Positions 14,194 through 24,143 are shown, counted from the stretch's first letter. The stretch: 36,165 nucleotides of DNA from Desulfobacteraceae bacterium RAAP-1 (GCA_001443525.1 LKPX01000034.1:1-36165); one strand, 5' to 3'. The notes: generated by a model from the letters alone, not told the origin. A program made the numbers and translations.

Positions 14194-16875
14194 TCAGTGC
14201 GCCTGCGCCCAGTTGCGGCCCGTTGTGATATTGACTTTCAGTGGCGTTTTCAGTGTCCATACGCCTTCCATGATCGCGCGGATCCGGGGAAGCAGGGCGT
14301 CCACTTCATCTTCGGGCGTTTCGAACACCAGTTCGTCATGAACCGTCATGATCATGGCGGTCTCAAACCCGTTTTTTTCTAAATCCGCATCCATCTGAAT
14401 CATGGCGATCTTGATCAGATCCGCAGCAGTCCCCTGAATCGGGGTATTGACCGCGATTCTTTCAGCAAATGCGCGGACATTGCTGTTGGTGCTGTTAATA
14501 TCCGGCAGCAGGCGGATCCGGCCTAAGAGCGTGCTCGTTTTTTGTGTCTGTCTGGCGGCTTCTATGGTCTTTTCCGTATAGGTTTTGACGCCGTGGTAGC
14601 GGGCAAAATACTGATCAATATACGCTTTGGCCATCTTCTGACTGATGCCGAGTTCTTTGGACAGGCTGAATGCGCCCATGCCGTACAATATTCCGAAATT
14701 GATGACTTTGGCCTGTCTTCGGAGTTCCGGAGTGATCATGCCGGGAAGTCCGCCGAAAATTTCTTCTGCGGTTCGGGTATGAATGTCCTCATCCCGAATA
14801 AACGCATTGATGAGAATGGGGTCTTCGGAGCAGTGCGCCAGAATCCGCAGTTCGATTTGCGAATAATCCGCGGAAATCATGATCCATCCGGGTCTGGGGA
14901 TAAAGGCGCTGCGGATTTCACGGCCTTCCTCCGTTCGGATGGGAATGTTCTGAAGATTGGGATTGGAGCTGCTCAGCCTTCCGGTAGCGGTGACGGTCTG
15001 ATTATAGGACGTGTGAATCCGGCCGGTTTCGGGGTGAATCATGTCGATCAGCGCATCGGCGTATGTGGATTTCAGCTTGGACAGCGTGCGGTGTCTCAGA
15101 ATCAGCGCCGGCAGCTCATGATGCGCCGCCAGGTCCGTGAGGACATCCACGTCTGTGGAGTATCCGGTTTTCTTTCTGGTTTTTTTCTGAACCGGAAGTT
15201 TCAACTTTTCAAACAGAATCTGTCCGAGCTGCTGATGAGACTGAATGTTGAATTTTTCTCCGCTGGTATCGTAAATCCGGGTTTCAAGGTCCTCTATTTG
15301 GTGTTCAAAAGACTGGGAAAGCGCTTTTAGACGCTCTGTATCCACCAAAACCCCGTACATCTCCATCCGCATCAGAACTTCGGTGAGCGGCATTTCGACG
15401 TCACGCATCAGGTTCAGGAGTCCTGCTGCTTCGAGACGGGGCATCAGGGCGTCCCGGGCCATCAGGGCGATATCGGCGTCTTCGCAGGCGTAAGGAACCG
15501 CTTTTTCGATAGGGACACTCCTGAAGTCGCCGTTTTTTCCGGCGACTTCCTCATAGGAAATGGTCTTGTGATCCAGGTAATCCAGGGCGATCTGATCCAG
15601 GCTGTGGCTGTGCAGCGACGGATTGATGAGATAGGAGGCGATCATGTCATCGAAAACAACGCCCTTTAAGTCGATGCCATGACGTTTCAGAACAATCTGG
15701 TCATATTTGATGTTCTGGCCGATCTTCGAGACAGACGGGCTTTCAAGAATAGGCCTGAGCGTATCCAGCACCAGAGCGGTATTCAGTTGCGCCGGTGCCT
15801 GCGGATATACATGCCCTGTGGGAATATAGAACGCTTCTCCGGCTTCGACAGAAAACGACATGCCTACCAGTTTGGCTTTCATGGGGTCGGTGGATGTAGT
15901 TTCAGTGTCTAAGGAAACAAAAAGGGATGCGGACAGCCGCTCCGCCAACTGTTGCAGCGCTTCGGGCGTTGTTATGGCGCTGTAGCGTTTCCGGGATAAA
16001 TCCGACGGCATCGGATAATCCTGCTGAAGCTGCCGGAATTCGAGGGTTTTGAAGAGTCGCGACAGGGCCGCTGTATCGGCGGGTTGTATCCTGAAATCTT
16101 CAAATGACGCGGCAACCGGCGCATTGGTGCAGATGGTCACCAGAGAACGGCTCAATCTGGCCTGATCCTGATAATCCGCGAGTTTCTGGCGGACGGATTT
16201 GGAAGTTACCGATTCGATATGAGCATAAACCCCGTCCATGCTGCCAAAGCTCTGGACCAGGGACAGCGCCGTTTTGGGCCCGATTCCCGGAACGCCGGGG
16301 ACATTGTCGCTGGTGTCTCCGGAAAAGCCCATGACATCAACGATCTGAGCCGGTTCCAGCCCGAAAACAGCGTGGACATCAGGTAGCGTGGTGGCTTTAT
16401 CCTTCATGGGATCCCAGATAGACACGGCGTCGCTGACCAACTGGACAAAATCCTTGTCACCGGTGACCATGACCACCGAAAATCCGGCCTGCTCAGCCCG
16501 TACTGCCAGCGTTCCGATGATGTCATCCGCCTCATAGCCCGGAAGTTCGATGACCGGCAGCCGGAATCCTTCCACGACCTGCCGGATGTAAGGCAGTTGC
16601 ACGCGCATGTCATCCGGCATGGGGGAGCGTGTGGCCTTGTAATCTGCGAACAGGTGATGCCGGAACGTTTTCTCTTTGCTGTCGAAGCACAGAGCGATAT
16701 ATTCCGGCGACATGTCCTGCAGCAGTTTGATGAGCATTCGCGTAAACCCGAATATCGCATTGGTGGGCATACCGGTTGAGGTGCTCAATCCCCGGATGGC
16801 ATGATACGCCCTGTGGATCGTGGCGGTGGCGTCGATCAGGTATAATCTGGAATGGCGCGGCGTGGTGTCCGACAT
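14194..16875 (-). CDS. polA: DNA polymerase I
   Basis: This three-domain repair and replication polymerase fills gaps and removes RNA primers. The 5'-nuclease domain (about residues 1-290) has YLIDATATIHRAY and VTGDKDFVQLVSD; the 3'-5' exonuclease (about 300-490) retains its acidic residues in SLDTETTSTDP, KIGQNIKYD and YACEDADIALMARD, so proofreading should be active. The polymerase domain has motif A DYSQIELRILAH, motif B RRQAKVINFGILYG and motif C TVHDELVFE. I chose the ATG at 16875 because GGAG lies six bases before it and the product then starts close to LYLID like family members; an ATG at 16911 and a TTG at 16926 are alternatives. The 893-residue length is normal. It lies downstream of the hybrid kinase gene. 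Confidence 0.95.
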   Translation of the reverse strand: MSDTTPRHSRLYLIDATATIHRAYHAIRGLSTSTGMPTNAIFGFTRMLIKLLQDMSPEYIALCFDSKEKTFRHHLFADYKATRSPMPDDMRVQLPYIRQVVEGFRLPVIELPGYEADDIIGTLAVRAEQAGFSVVMVTGDKDFVQLVSDAVSIWDPMKDKATTLPDVHAVFGLEPAQIVDVMGFSGDTSDNVPGVPGIGPKTALSLVQSFGSMDGVYAHIESVTSKSVRQKLADYQDQARLSRSLVTICTNAPVAASFEDFRIQPADTAALSRLFKTLEFRQLQQDYPMPSDLSRKRYSAITTPEALQQLAERLSASLFVSLDTETTSTDPMKAKLVGMSFSVEAGEAFYIPTGHVYPQAPAQLNTALVLDTLRPILESPSVSKIGQNIKYDQIVLKRHGIDLKGVVFDDMIASYLINPSLHSHSLDQIALDYLDHKTISYEEVAGKNGDFRSVPIEKAVPYACEDADIALMARDALMPRLEAAGLLNLMRDVEMPLTEVLMRMEMYGVLVDTERLKALSQSFEHQIEDLETRIYDTSGEKFNIQSHQQLGQILFEKLKLPVQKKTRKKTGYSTDVDVLTDLAAHHELPALILRHRTLSKLKSTYADALIDMIHPETGRIHTSYNQTVTATGRLSSSNPNLQNIPIRTEEGREIRSAFIPRPGWIMISADYSQIELRILAHCSEDPILINAFIRDEDIHTRTAEEIFGGLPGMITPELRRQAKVINFGILYGMGAFSLSKELGISQKMAKAYIDQYFARYHGVKTYTEKTIEAARQTQKTSTLLGRIRLLPDINSTNSNVRAFAERIAVNTPIQGTAADLIKIAMIQMDADLEKNGFETAMIMTVHDELVFETPEDEVDALLPRIRAIMEGVWTLKTPLKVNITTGRNWAQAH

Positions 16876-16937
16876 TGGTTTCTCCGGCAACTGGGTCTGT
16901 GTTCTTGTCATAGGAATTTCCTGCAAGGGATTGTACT

Positions 16938-19900
16938 CTACTCCGTCTTTTTTCCCAAATTTTCGGATAGTCTGATGACGCCTTCAAAATCGAAATCGTC
17001 CGTCAGTTGAACAAGTTGTCTCTGGTATGGGGAAAAATCTTTCGAGCGGGAGACCATTTCTTCGGCAATCGCTTTAAGGCCGGAAATATCTCCTATTCCG
17101 GCGGCTTCACGCAATCTCATTGCGGCATCTTTGGCTATATCCGGCGGTAATTTCCCGGGCGGTTTCCCAAGGGGTTCCATTGATGGTGCAGGGCCTGCGT
17201 TGACTGACGGCGATTCGAGGCTTTGGGCGGAAAGCAGGGCCTGCGCCATTCGGGTTTCAAAAATACCCAATGCTTTCTGGATAGCTTCTACAGGAGATGA
17301 ATCCCCTTCATCCACATGTTTGATCAGCCTTTCCAGTTCTGCGGCAGCGGCTTGCAGGGAAATCGCCGACAGGTTGCCGGCCAGCCCCTTGACATCGTGA
17401 ATAATATGATGCGCCCTGGGATAGTCTCCAGCATCCAGCGCCTTGCGGACACCGGCGGCTGTTTGGGTGTACTTAACGGCAAATCCTGTCAACAGCTTGC
17501 GATAGAGAGCTTTGTTCCCCTGAAGGCGCTTCAGTCCATTTCCGATGTCAAATCCGTCCAGAACATCCGGAAATGACGATGCTTCCGACGGTATCGGAGC
17601 AATGAGATCTCCAAGGTTTTTTTTGTCAGCATCCTGGGGAATTACTTCCGGTAAAAGTTCTTTCCGGAGTGAGGTAGGGGGAGCTGAAATCCAGCGCGCC
17701 AGAACGGCATAGAGTTGGGTCGGGTCAATCGGTTTGGTGACATGATCGTTCATCCCGGCGGCAATGCTTTTTTCCTGATCGCCGGTCATGGCATGAGCGG
17801 TCATGGCGATGATGGGCAGATCCATCATCTGCAAATCCTGACGAATGATCCGTGTGGCGGTGTAGCCGTCCATCACCGGCATCTGGATATCCATCAACAC
17901 GGCATCGTAGCGTCCGGCCTGTACTGCGTTCAGCGCTTCCTGACCATTGCCGGCCAGTGATGTGCTAATGCCGGCATTGGCAAGCATTTCCACAGCGACC
18001 TGCTGATTGAGTTCGTTGTCTTCGACAATCAGGACGCGGGCGCCTTCAACACCTTTCAATATATCCAGATTCTGTTCTTTCCGGTCGCGAGGTCTGAATT
18101 CTATAGAAGCGTCTTTTGCCAGTGCATGCATGAGGGTGTCAAACATTACCGATGGGCTTATCGGTTTGTTCAGAAAAGCGTCCAGCCCGGCAGCTTCGGC
18201 CTTCCACATAATTTCTTCCCGTCCGTAGGCGCTTACCAGAATAATGACCGGCGTCCTGGGAAGCCGCGTATCCTGCTGGATCTGTCTGGCGACTTCGAAG
18301 CCGTCCATTCCCGGCATTTTCCAGTCCATGATCACAACGTCGTAAGGCCGGCCTCCGATGGACGCTTCCATCTCTTTCAATCCCTCTTCTCCGGAAGCAG
18401 CCAAAGTGACGATAAAAGTGAAAGACTCCAGCATCTTCTGAAAAATTTCCCGCGAGGTCGGGTTGTCGTCCACAACCAGCGCTCTGATGCCCTTTAAATT
18501 ATGGGGGGGTAAGTGGCAAACCTTGTTTTCTTCGTGGCCGATACCGAAAACCGCGGTAAAGAAGAACGTGCTGCCGACGCCGGGAGTACTGTCCGCCCAG
18601 ATGCGTCCGCCCATCATATCCACCAGCCGCTGGCAGATGGAAAGGCCCAGCCCCGTGCCGCCATATTTTCGGGTGATAGAGGTATCCGCCTGGCTGAAAG
18701 GGGCGAACAGGTGCGACATATCTTCCGCAGTCATGCCGATGCCGGTGTCGCGAACGGCGAATTTGATTTCCACATGTCTCGTTCCCAGATCGACCAGTTC
18801 TGTGGAAACCACGATTTCACCGTGTTCAGTGAACTTGACGGCGTTGTTGGCCAGGTTGATCAAAATCTGACCCAGCCGCAGGGGATCTCCGATGAGCGAG
18901 CGAGGTACATTGGTTTCTGTGCTGAACAGGATTTCGATGCCTTCCTTTTCCTGCGCCTTAACCGTCATCAGCGTCGCCAGATTTTCCAGGACTTCATCCA
19001 GGTTAAAACTGATGGTCTCCATATTCAGCTTTCCCGCCTCAATCTTAGAAAAATCCAGAATATCGTTGATGATTCCAAGAAGCGCGTTGGCGGAAAGCTG
19101 TATCTTGTTAAGATAATCCCTCTGCCTGGGCGTCAGATCGGTTTTGAGCGCCAGATGGGTCATCCCGAGGATGGCATTCATGGGCGTGCGGATCTCATGG
19201 CTCATATTGGCCAGAAAATTTCCTTTTGCCCGTGTCGCGGACTCCGCCTTGTTTTTGGCTTCGATTAATTCATTTTCCATCTGCTTGCGGACGATGATAT
19301 CGGTCACCATGGCGAATGAACCGGTTTTGATGCCGTTTTTATCGTAAAACGGGGTTGCATGGAACAGACAGGGGATTTTGGAACCATCCGGTCTGTTGAT
19401 AGCGAGTTCATAGACTCCGGTTTCACCTGCCGCCCTGCGTTTAAGCTGTTCCTTCATGATCTGAACATTATCAGCATCCAGAAACTCAAACACGGTTTTG
19501 CCCAGTATCTTTTCGCGAGGGTAGCCAAGAATATGGCACATGGCATCATTCACGGACAACGTGACTGCATCGTTGTTCACCCACCAGAACCCTTCATTGG
19601 AAGTGGCCAGAATGGTCTGAAGGCGATATTCACTTTCCAGCAATGCATCTTCAGCCTTCTTGCGCTGAGTGATGTCGCGGAACACCACCACGGAACCAAT
19701 AATCACATCTCCTTTGCGCTGTGGCACGCTGGTATAGGAAACATCGAAATACGAACCGTTTTTTCGCCAAAAAATCTCATCGCGGCGAAATTGGGTGATT
19801 CCCTGTGAGTAGGCAAGATAGATCGGACAGTCTTGCTGTATGTGCGGACTGCCGTCAGGGTTGGAGTGGTGTATCAGGTCGTGAATAAATTGACCGAGAA

Positions 19901-20096
19901 TTTCCTCGGATGCGTACCCCAGCATATTCTGGGCGGCTTCATTGATAAAGGTGCATCGGCCCTGTGCATCGGTGCCGAAAATGCCTTCGGCTGCCGATTG
20001 CAGTATGAGACGGCTGTATTCCTCGGATTGCGCCAGCTTTTCGGTTCTCTCCGCCAGGAGTTTTTCCAGGCCGGCTTTGTAACGCGATAATGGCAT
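16938..20096 (-). CDS. Hybrid sensor kinase PAS-PAS-HisKA-HATPase-REC-REC-Hpt
   Basis: With the ATG at 20096 (a TTG at 20174 would add 26 residues) the product is about 1052 residues. A short coiled coil opens it, followed by two PAS domains around residues 25-150 and 155-275 (GIFGTDAQGRCTFINEAA; GYPREKILGK), HisKA with His300 in NMSHEIRTPMNA, HATPase to about 515 (NNAVKFTEHG, DTGIGMT, GGTGLGLSI), REC1 with Asp591 (VVIMDWKMPGMDG), REC2 with Asp736 (VLMDIQMPVMDG), and Hpt with His900 in IIHDVKGLAGNL. About 150 residues without a clear domain follow. There is no membrane segment, so it senses a cytoplasmic signal. This BarA/multi-step layout needs an external response regulator; the neighbouring REC-PP2C gene is the obvious candidate. 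Confidence 0.92.
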   Translation of the reverse strand: MPLSRYKAGLEKLLAERTEKLAQSEEYSRLILQSAAEGIFGTDAQGRCTFINEAAQNMLGYASEEILGQFIHDLIHHSNPDGSPHIQQDCPIYLAYSQGITQFRRDEIFWRKNGSYFDVSYTSVPQRKGDVIIGSVVVFRDITQRKKAEDALLESEYRLQTILATSNEGFWWVNNDAVTLSVNDAMCHILGYPREKILGKTVFEFLDADNVQIMKEQLKRRAAGETGVYELAINRPDGSKIPCLFHATPFYDKNGIKTGSFAMVTDIIVRKQMENELIEAKNKAESATRAKGNFLANMSHEIRTPMNAILGMTHLALKTDLTPRQRDYLNKIQLSANALLGIINDILDFSKIEAGKLNMETISFNLDEVLENLATLMTVKAQEKEGIEILFSTETNVPRSLIGDPLRLGQILINLANNAVKFTEHGEIVVSTELVDLGTRHVEIKFAVRDTGIGMTAEDMSHLFAPFSQADTSITRKYGGTGLGLSICQRLVDMMGGRIWADSTPGVGSTFFFTAVFGIGHEENKVCHLPPHNLKGIRALVVDDNPTSREIFQKMLESFTFIVTLAASGEEGLKEMEASIGGRPYDVVIMDWKMPGMDGFEVARQIQQDTRLPRTPVIILVSAYGREEIMWKAEAAGLDAFLNKPISPSVMFDTLMHALAKDASIEFRPRDRKEQNLDILKGVEGARVLIVEDNELNQQVAVEMLANAGISTSLAGNGQEALNAVQAGRYDAVLMDIQMPVMDGYTATRIIRQDLQMMDLPIIAMTAHAMTGDQEKSIAAGMNDHVTKPIDPTQLYAVLARWISAPPTSLRKELLPEVIPQDADKKNLGDLIAPIPSEASSFPDVLDGFDIGNGLKRLQGNKALYRKLLTGFAVKYTQTAAGVRKALDAGDYPRAHHIIHDVKGLAGNLSAISLQAAAAELERLIKHVDEGDSSPVEAIQKALGIFETRMAQALLSAQSLESPSVNAGPAPSMEPLGKPPGKLPPDIAKDAAMRLREAAGIGDISGLKAIAEEMVSRSKDFSPYQRQLVQLTDDFDFEGVIRLSENLGKKTE

Positions 20097-20210
20097 GTCG
20101 CGACGCCCGGCATTTTTTACACAGCAGATTTTCTGCGGCGATTGGTTCGATTTAGACGGTCGGATTCGTTTCAAGGTCGCCTTTCATCTGGTTTTTCTGC
20201 CGAATATGAT

Positions 20211-20358
20211 GCTTTCGTAAAAAGTCGAAATTCGGACGACTTCGTAAAAAGTTCGCAGGCAAGGCGTGCAAATCCTGAGGAATGAAGCGTACTTTTCGTA
20301 CGCTGCAATGACGAAGGATGCGGCACAACGCAGCATGCGGACTTTTTACGAAGCCGTC
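20211..20358 (+). repeat. MITE-like palindromic repeat, copy B with extension
   Basis: The core is 20235-20358 (124 bp), starting GACGACTTCGTAAAAAGT and ending ACTTTTTACGAAGCCGTC, so its ends are inverted. The middle contains GCGTAC-TTTTC-GTACGC. A partial second end (TTTCGTAAAAAGTCG) precedes it at 20211-20234, mirroring the extension of copy A. It fills the gap between the response regulator stop (4 nt away) and the hybrid kinase start. It has no coding capacity. Confidence 0.9.
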
Positions 20359-20362
20359 AAAT

Positions 20363-21511
20363 TTATTGGACAACCATCATCAGCATGGCCTGGTCGTCAT
20401 CGGCCAGGCGGTGTCCGGCGAATCGGGACAGGTCATCGACAATCATTTTGAGGGTGGTTGCCGGGTCATCGGTATCCGCAGTCCCAAATTGCTGTAGCAG
20501 GCGGTCTATTCCGTAGGGTTCCTGCGTTTCATTGAATCGCTCGGTGATACCGTCCGTATAAAAAAGCAGTTGGTCGCCGGGTTGAAGCGTGGCTTCAGTA
20601 ACCGGGACTTCGGTGTATGGCTCAATGCCCATTATCAGTACGCCTTCACAAAATAGCTCGGTTGATGCTCCTAAGGAGGGTCTGTAAAGAACGGGAAGCG
20701 GATGACCGGCGCGAACCATCTTGAGCGTTTTAGCGGCAGCATCGTAAACAGCATATAATGCCGTGACAAAGCTTCCTCTGTTAACCTTGCACAGGTTTTC
20801 ATTGAGGTAGGCGAGAACGCGATCCGGTTCTTCCAGATAGGTGGAGCAGGAACGGAACAAGGCGCATGTCATGGCCATCATGACCGTCGCTGGGGCGCTA
20901 TGCCCTTCGGCATCAGCCATCAGAATAGCTATTTTGCTATCTGGAAGTTCGGCAATATCATAGTAATCACCGCCGGTATAACGGCTGGTTTCATAATGCA
21001 CCGCAAGTTTTAATCCGGCGATTTCCGGCAGCCGTTCGGGCAGAAGATTTCGTTGGAGCCGTGATACAACCTGAAGATCGTGTTCCAGTTCATCGCGCTG
21101 CTTTTGCACTTTGCTGTTCAGCCGATGAATGGTCAGATGCGTGTTGACACGGGCAATTACCTCTTCAGGCTGAAAAGGCTTGGCGACATAATCAACTGCG
21201 CCAAGCTGTAATCCGCGCACCTTGTCTCCGGTTTCATCCAGTGCGGAAAGAAAAATCACAGGAATTTTTCGGGTGTCTGGATTTGCTTTCAACCGCCGGC
21301 ATACCTCAAATCCATCGATTCCCGGCATCATGATATCCAGCAAAATGAGATCGGGAAGCGCTTTCTGTGCAATCGCCAAGGCCATTTCGCCATTTTTAGC
21401 GAACAACAGTTTGCTCCCGAGTTTTTCCAGTGTCTGAAAAAGCACCTGCAGATTTGCCGGTTGATCGTCCACCAGAAGGATGGATTCTATCCCTGTATCC
21501 ATTTCCGTCAT
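20363..21511 (-). CDS. Response regulator with PP2C (SpoIIE/RsbU-type) phosphatase output
   Basis: The receiver domain (residues about 10-125) has the acidic pair in LLVDDQ, phospho-acceptor Asp59 in LILLDIMMPGIDG, and Lys111 in YVAKPF. A short helical linker (about 125-165) leads to a PP2C-type serine phosphatase (about 175-382) with metal-binding motifs YTGGDYYDIAEL and LMADAEGHSAPATVM, the latter in the DxxGHG-like position as DAEGHS. Such proteins dephosphorylate anti-sigma-factor antagonists in partner-switching circuits. The ATG at 21511 is chosen since AAGGG precedes it and the receiver then starts at once; upstream in-frame codons add 22 unlikely residues. No RsbW or RsbV-like partner gene is in the window. 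It is followed by the hybrid kinase on the same strand. Confidence 0.9.
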   Translation of the reverse strand: MTEMDTGIESILLVDDQPANLQVLFQTLEKLGSKLLFAKNGEMALAIAQKALPDLILLDIMMPGIDGFEVCRRLKANPDTRKIPVIFLSALDETGDKVRGLQLGAVDYVAKPFQPEEVIARVNTHLTIHRLNSKVQKQRDELEHDLQVVSRLQRNLLPERLPEIAGLKLAVHYETSRYTGGDYYDIAELPDSKIAILMADAEGHSAPATVMMAMTCALFRSCSTYLEEPDRVLAYLNENLCKVNRGSFVTALYAVYDAAAKTLKMVRAGHPLPVLYRPSLGASTELFCEGVLIMGIEPYTEVPVTEATLQPGDQLLFYTDGITERFNETQEPYGIDRLLQQFGTADTDDPATTLKMIVDDLSRFAGHRLADDDQAMLMMVVQ

Positions 21512-21905
21512 CAGAAATTGCCCTTGTTTGAGGTCTGGCCCCGTCCACCTGAAAGCAGCGATCCACCCGATGTTCACTGAACAGCAGAGAAGAACCGTTT
21601 ATTGGTGGTGGGATAGCATCTGCTCTGAATACTGTCAAGGACATTCACAAAACCGGGGAATGTCGATGATTGCCTTTTTTGTGATATTTTTATTGCGGAA
21701 TTTGATATGATTGATACATATAAGCCGGTGGTCGTCCTGCTGGCGCTGCTGGTGCTGGAGGTCAAGGGAATCCTCCGCTCTGCCGGGTTTTCTGTCTCCG
21801 ACAGGGTGGTAAGCGTGCTGGTCAAGAATTTTGACATTCTGCGTATCGGAACGGTTCAAGATGATATCACCGCGATGATGACAGAAAAACAAGGAGGTTC
21901 AAAAG
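21512..21905. other. Intergenic region before the NO reductase gene
   Basis: This 394-bp divergent spacer separates the response regulator from norZ. Several short frames cross it on both strands but none resembles a known protein, and they contradict each other. It contains the GTCAA/TTGAC palindrome at 21821-21835. TTGAT repeats directly at 21702-21715 but without the inverted symmetry of an FNR box. Promoters for both flanking genes must lie here. Confidence 0.5.
21821..21835. promoter_or_regulatory. Inverted repeat upstream of norZ, possible operator
   Basis: GTCAAGAATTTTGAC is a perfect 5-base inverted repeat (GTCAA/TTGAC) around five AT-rich bases, about 70 bp before the norZ start codon. 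Its spacing suits a helix-turn-helix dimer. CRP/FNR-family regulators of nitrosative stress in this phylum use TTGAC-type half sites, though usually in the opposite order, so the link is tentative. Confidence 0.35.
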
Positions 21906-24143
21906 ATGCAAAGTCCGAAAGTCAGAGCAATTTTTTTGTTCATACTGGCGGTTACGTTCGGAGTGTTGATCTTTGGCGGGTATATGATCAACAAGAACAA
22001 GCCTCCGATTCCTTCTCACGTGGTCACGGAAAAAGGGGATGCCATTTTTACAGCCGCCGACGTTATGGCCGGCCAGCACTTCTATTTTTCACACGGCGGT
22101 CAGGATATCGGCACCATCTGGGGACATGGCAGTTATCTGGCGCCGGACTGGTCGGCGGATTACCTGCACCGTCTCGGCCTTTATCTGGCGGCGCGCTATC
22201 AGGGAATAGCGCCCGATAAGGCCCGCTATTACTCCCAGGAAGCCTTCGACGGCCTGCCCGCTCCGGAACACGCCAAGCTGTCAGCCATGGTGGCGGAAGA
22301 AATCAAGGCCAATCACTACAACCCGAAAACAGGAACGCTGACATTCACACCGTTTGAGTCGGAGGCATTTCACGCGCTCACCGACTACTATGCGCAGTTG
22401 TTCATCCACGGTAACGACAGGATGGGGCTTCAATCCGAAATTATCAAAACACCTCAGGAAGCCTTTCATCTGACGAGTTTTTTTTCATGGCTGGCCTGGT
22501 CCGCCGGAACGCTGCGGCCAGACGTTCATCATACCTACACCTGCAACTGGCCCTATGACCCGCTGGTCGGTAACGTACCCATTTCCGGAACGGTAACCTG
22601 GTCCATTGTCAGCGTAATACTTCTGATACTGGGAATCGCCGCAGCGCTGTTCTGTTATTTGAAATACATCCGGACAGACCCTCAGCCGCCGCAGCTCGTC
22701 ACTGATTTTGCGGAGCCACACCCGACCCCCAGCCAGAAAGCGACGCTCGCATATTTTCTGGCAGCGATTCTCCTGTTTGTCATCCAGATCGGGATGGGCG
22801 CCGTCACCGCGCATTATACGGTGGAAGGCACCCATTTTTTCGGCATACCCATCGGGCATATCCTGCCGTATGCGCTGAGCCGGACATGGCATCTGCAACT
22901 GGCCGTTTTTTTTATCGCCACATGTTTTCTGGCCGCAGGACTTTTCATCGGTCCCTTTGTCGGATATGAACCCAAATGGCAGCGTCCGCTCGTCATTTTC
23001 CTGTTTGTCGCAATCGTGATTGTGGTGATCGGGGCCATGAGCGGCACAATGTTGTCCATTGACGGATTTTTCAAAGGATACAACTTTTACCTCGGAGATC
23101 AGGGGTACGAGTACATCGAGCTGGGGCGTCTCTGGCAGATACTTCTCATCATCGGAATGGTGATCTGGCTGATTCTGGTGCTGCGGTCCATTCTGCCGGC
23201 GCTTCGTGAGGAAGAAGACAGCGGCGGACTGACGCACATGCTGCTCTACAGCGCCATAACGATTCCGCTTTTTTATATGGCCGGCCTGATGTATGGTCAG
23301 GGAAGTCATCTTTCCAACGCTGAATACTGGCGCTGGTGGGTGGTGCATCTGTGGGTGGAAGGCTTTTTCGAGGTGTTTGCCACGGTGGTGATGTCGTTTC
23401 TGCTGTCTCATATCGGCGCCGTCAGCAAGCAGTTCGCCCTGAAGACCGTGTACTTCATCGTTTTCCTGTATTTGGGAAGCGGTGTCATCGGCACATTTCA
23501 TCATCTGTACTGGGCGGGAAGCCCGATGTCGATCATCGCGCTGGGTGCTGTTTTCTCTGCCCTGGAAGTTGTTCCACTGACACTGCTTGGGTTTGAAGTC
23601 GTACACAATCTGAAAATCATCGAGCAGGGCGGCAGCGATTATGCCTATAAGTGGCCGATCTATTTCTTCATTTCGGTTTCATTCTGGAACCTGGTGGGCG
23701 CCGGAATTTTCGGTTTTCTGATCAACCCGCCCATCGTGCTGTATTTCATTCAGGGAATTAACACGACGCCCATTCATGCGCATACCGCCCTCTTCGGGGT
23801 CTATGGAATGCTGGCGATTTCGTTGATGTTGTTTTCAGTGCGCCACATCGTTACCCGCAAATCCTGGTCGGACAAGCTGTTGAAGCGGAGTTTTTGGTGC
23901 CTGAACGGCGGTCTGGCATCCATGGCCGTATTCAGCCTGATACCATCCGGATTTTATCAGATGCACTACGCCATCAAATACGGTCTGTGGTACGCCAGAA
24001 GCCCCGAAATCACGTCAGGGCCGGTGATTCGGGCATTGAGCTGGGCGCGGATGCTCCCTGACCTTGTCTTTGCCTGTGGAGCGATTTTTCTGTTACTGTT
24101 CCTGGTTCGCGCTGTCTATCAATCGTTTTATCGAAAAATCTGA
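21906..24143 (+). CDS. norZ: Quinol-dependent nitric oxide reductase (qNOR)
   Basis: This single-subunit membrane enzyme reduces two NO to N2O with electrons from the quinol pool. The ATG at 21906 follows AAGGAGG. An N-terminal helix (about 8-28) precedes a 200-residue periplasmic domain with GGQDIGTIWGHGSYLAPDW but no CxxCH heme-c site, which separates it from the cytochrome-c-dependent enzyme. The catalytic part follows: His329 in TWHLQL (likely heme b), HLWVEGFFE with His481 and Glu485, GTFHHLYW with His532 and His533 for the non-heme iron, and HAHTALFG with His624 and His626 for the hemes. The 745-residue length is normal. In anaerobes without denitrification this enzyme is normally a detoxification device. 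The hemerythrin gene follows after 88 nt. Confidence 0.95.
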   Translation: MQSPKVRAIFLFILAVTFGVLIFGGYMINKNKPPIPSHVVTEKGDAIFTAADVMAGQHFYFSHGGQDIGTIWGHGSYLAPDWSADYLHRLGLYLAARYQGIAPDKARYYSQEAFDGLPAPEHAKLSAMVAEEIKANHYNPKTGTLTFTPFESEAFHALTDYYAQLFIHGNDRMGLQSEIIKTPQEAFHLTSFFSWLAWSAGTLRPDVHHTYTCNWPYDPLVGNVPISGTVTWSIVSVILLILGIAAALFCYLKYIRTDPQPPQLVTDFAEPHPTPSQKATLAYFLAAILLFVIQIGMGAVTAHYTVEGTHFFGIPIGHILPYALSRTWHLQLAVFFIATCFLAAGLFIGPFVGYEPKWQRPLVIFLFVAIVIVVIGAMSGTMLSIDGFFKGYNFYLGDQGYEYIELGRLWQILLIIGMVIWLILVLRSILPALREEEDSGGLTHMLLYSAITIPLFYMAGLMYGQGSHLSNAEYWRWWVVHLWVEGFFEVFATVVMSFLLSHIGAVSKQFALKTVYFIVFLYLGSGVIGTFHHLYWAGSPMSIIALGAVFSALEVVPLTLLGFEVVHNLKIIEQGGSDYAYKWPIYFFISVSFWNLVGAGIFGFLINPPIVLYFIQGINTTPIHAHTALFGVYGMLAISLMLFSVRHIVTRKSWSDKLLKRSFWCLNGGLASMAVFSLIPSGFYQMHYAIKYGLWYARSPEITSGPVIRALSWARMLPDLVFACGAIFLLLFLVRAVYQSFYRKI

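Noticed and set aside
21702-21715. FNR-type box TTGAT-N4-TTGAT
   Set aside because: The halves are direct rather than inverted repeats, so it does not fit the TTGAT-N4-ATCAA consensus.
21707-22219. Possible small membrane protein gene upstream of norZ
   Set aside because: The start has no ribosome binding site, the frame runs deep into norZ, and only the first 50 residues are hydrophobic. I see no family.
22485-23606. Minus-strand frame of 373 codons opposite the NO reductase
   Set aside because: Antisense shadow of norZ with no recognisable motif.
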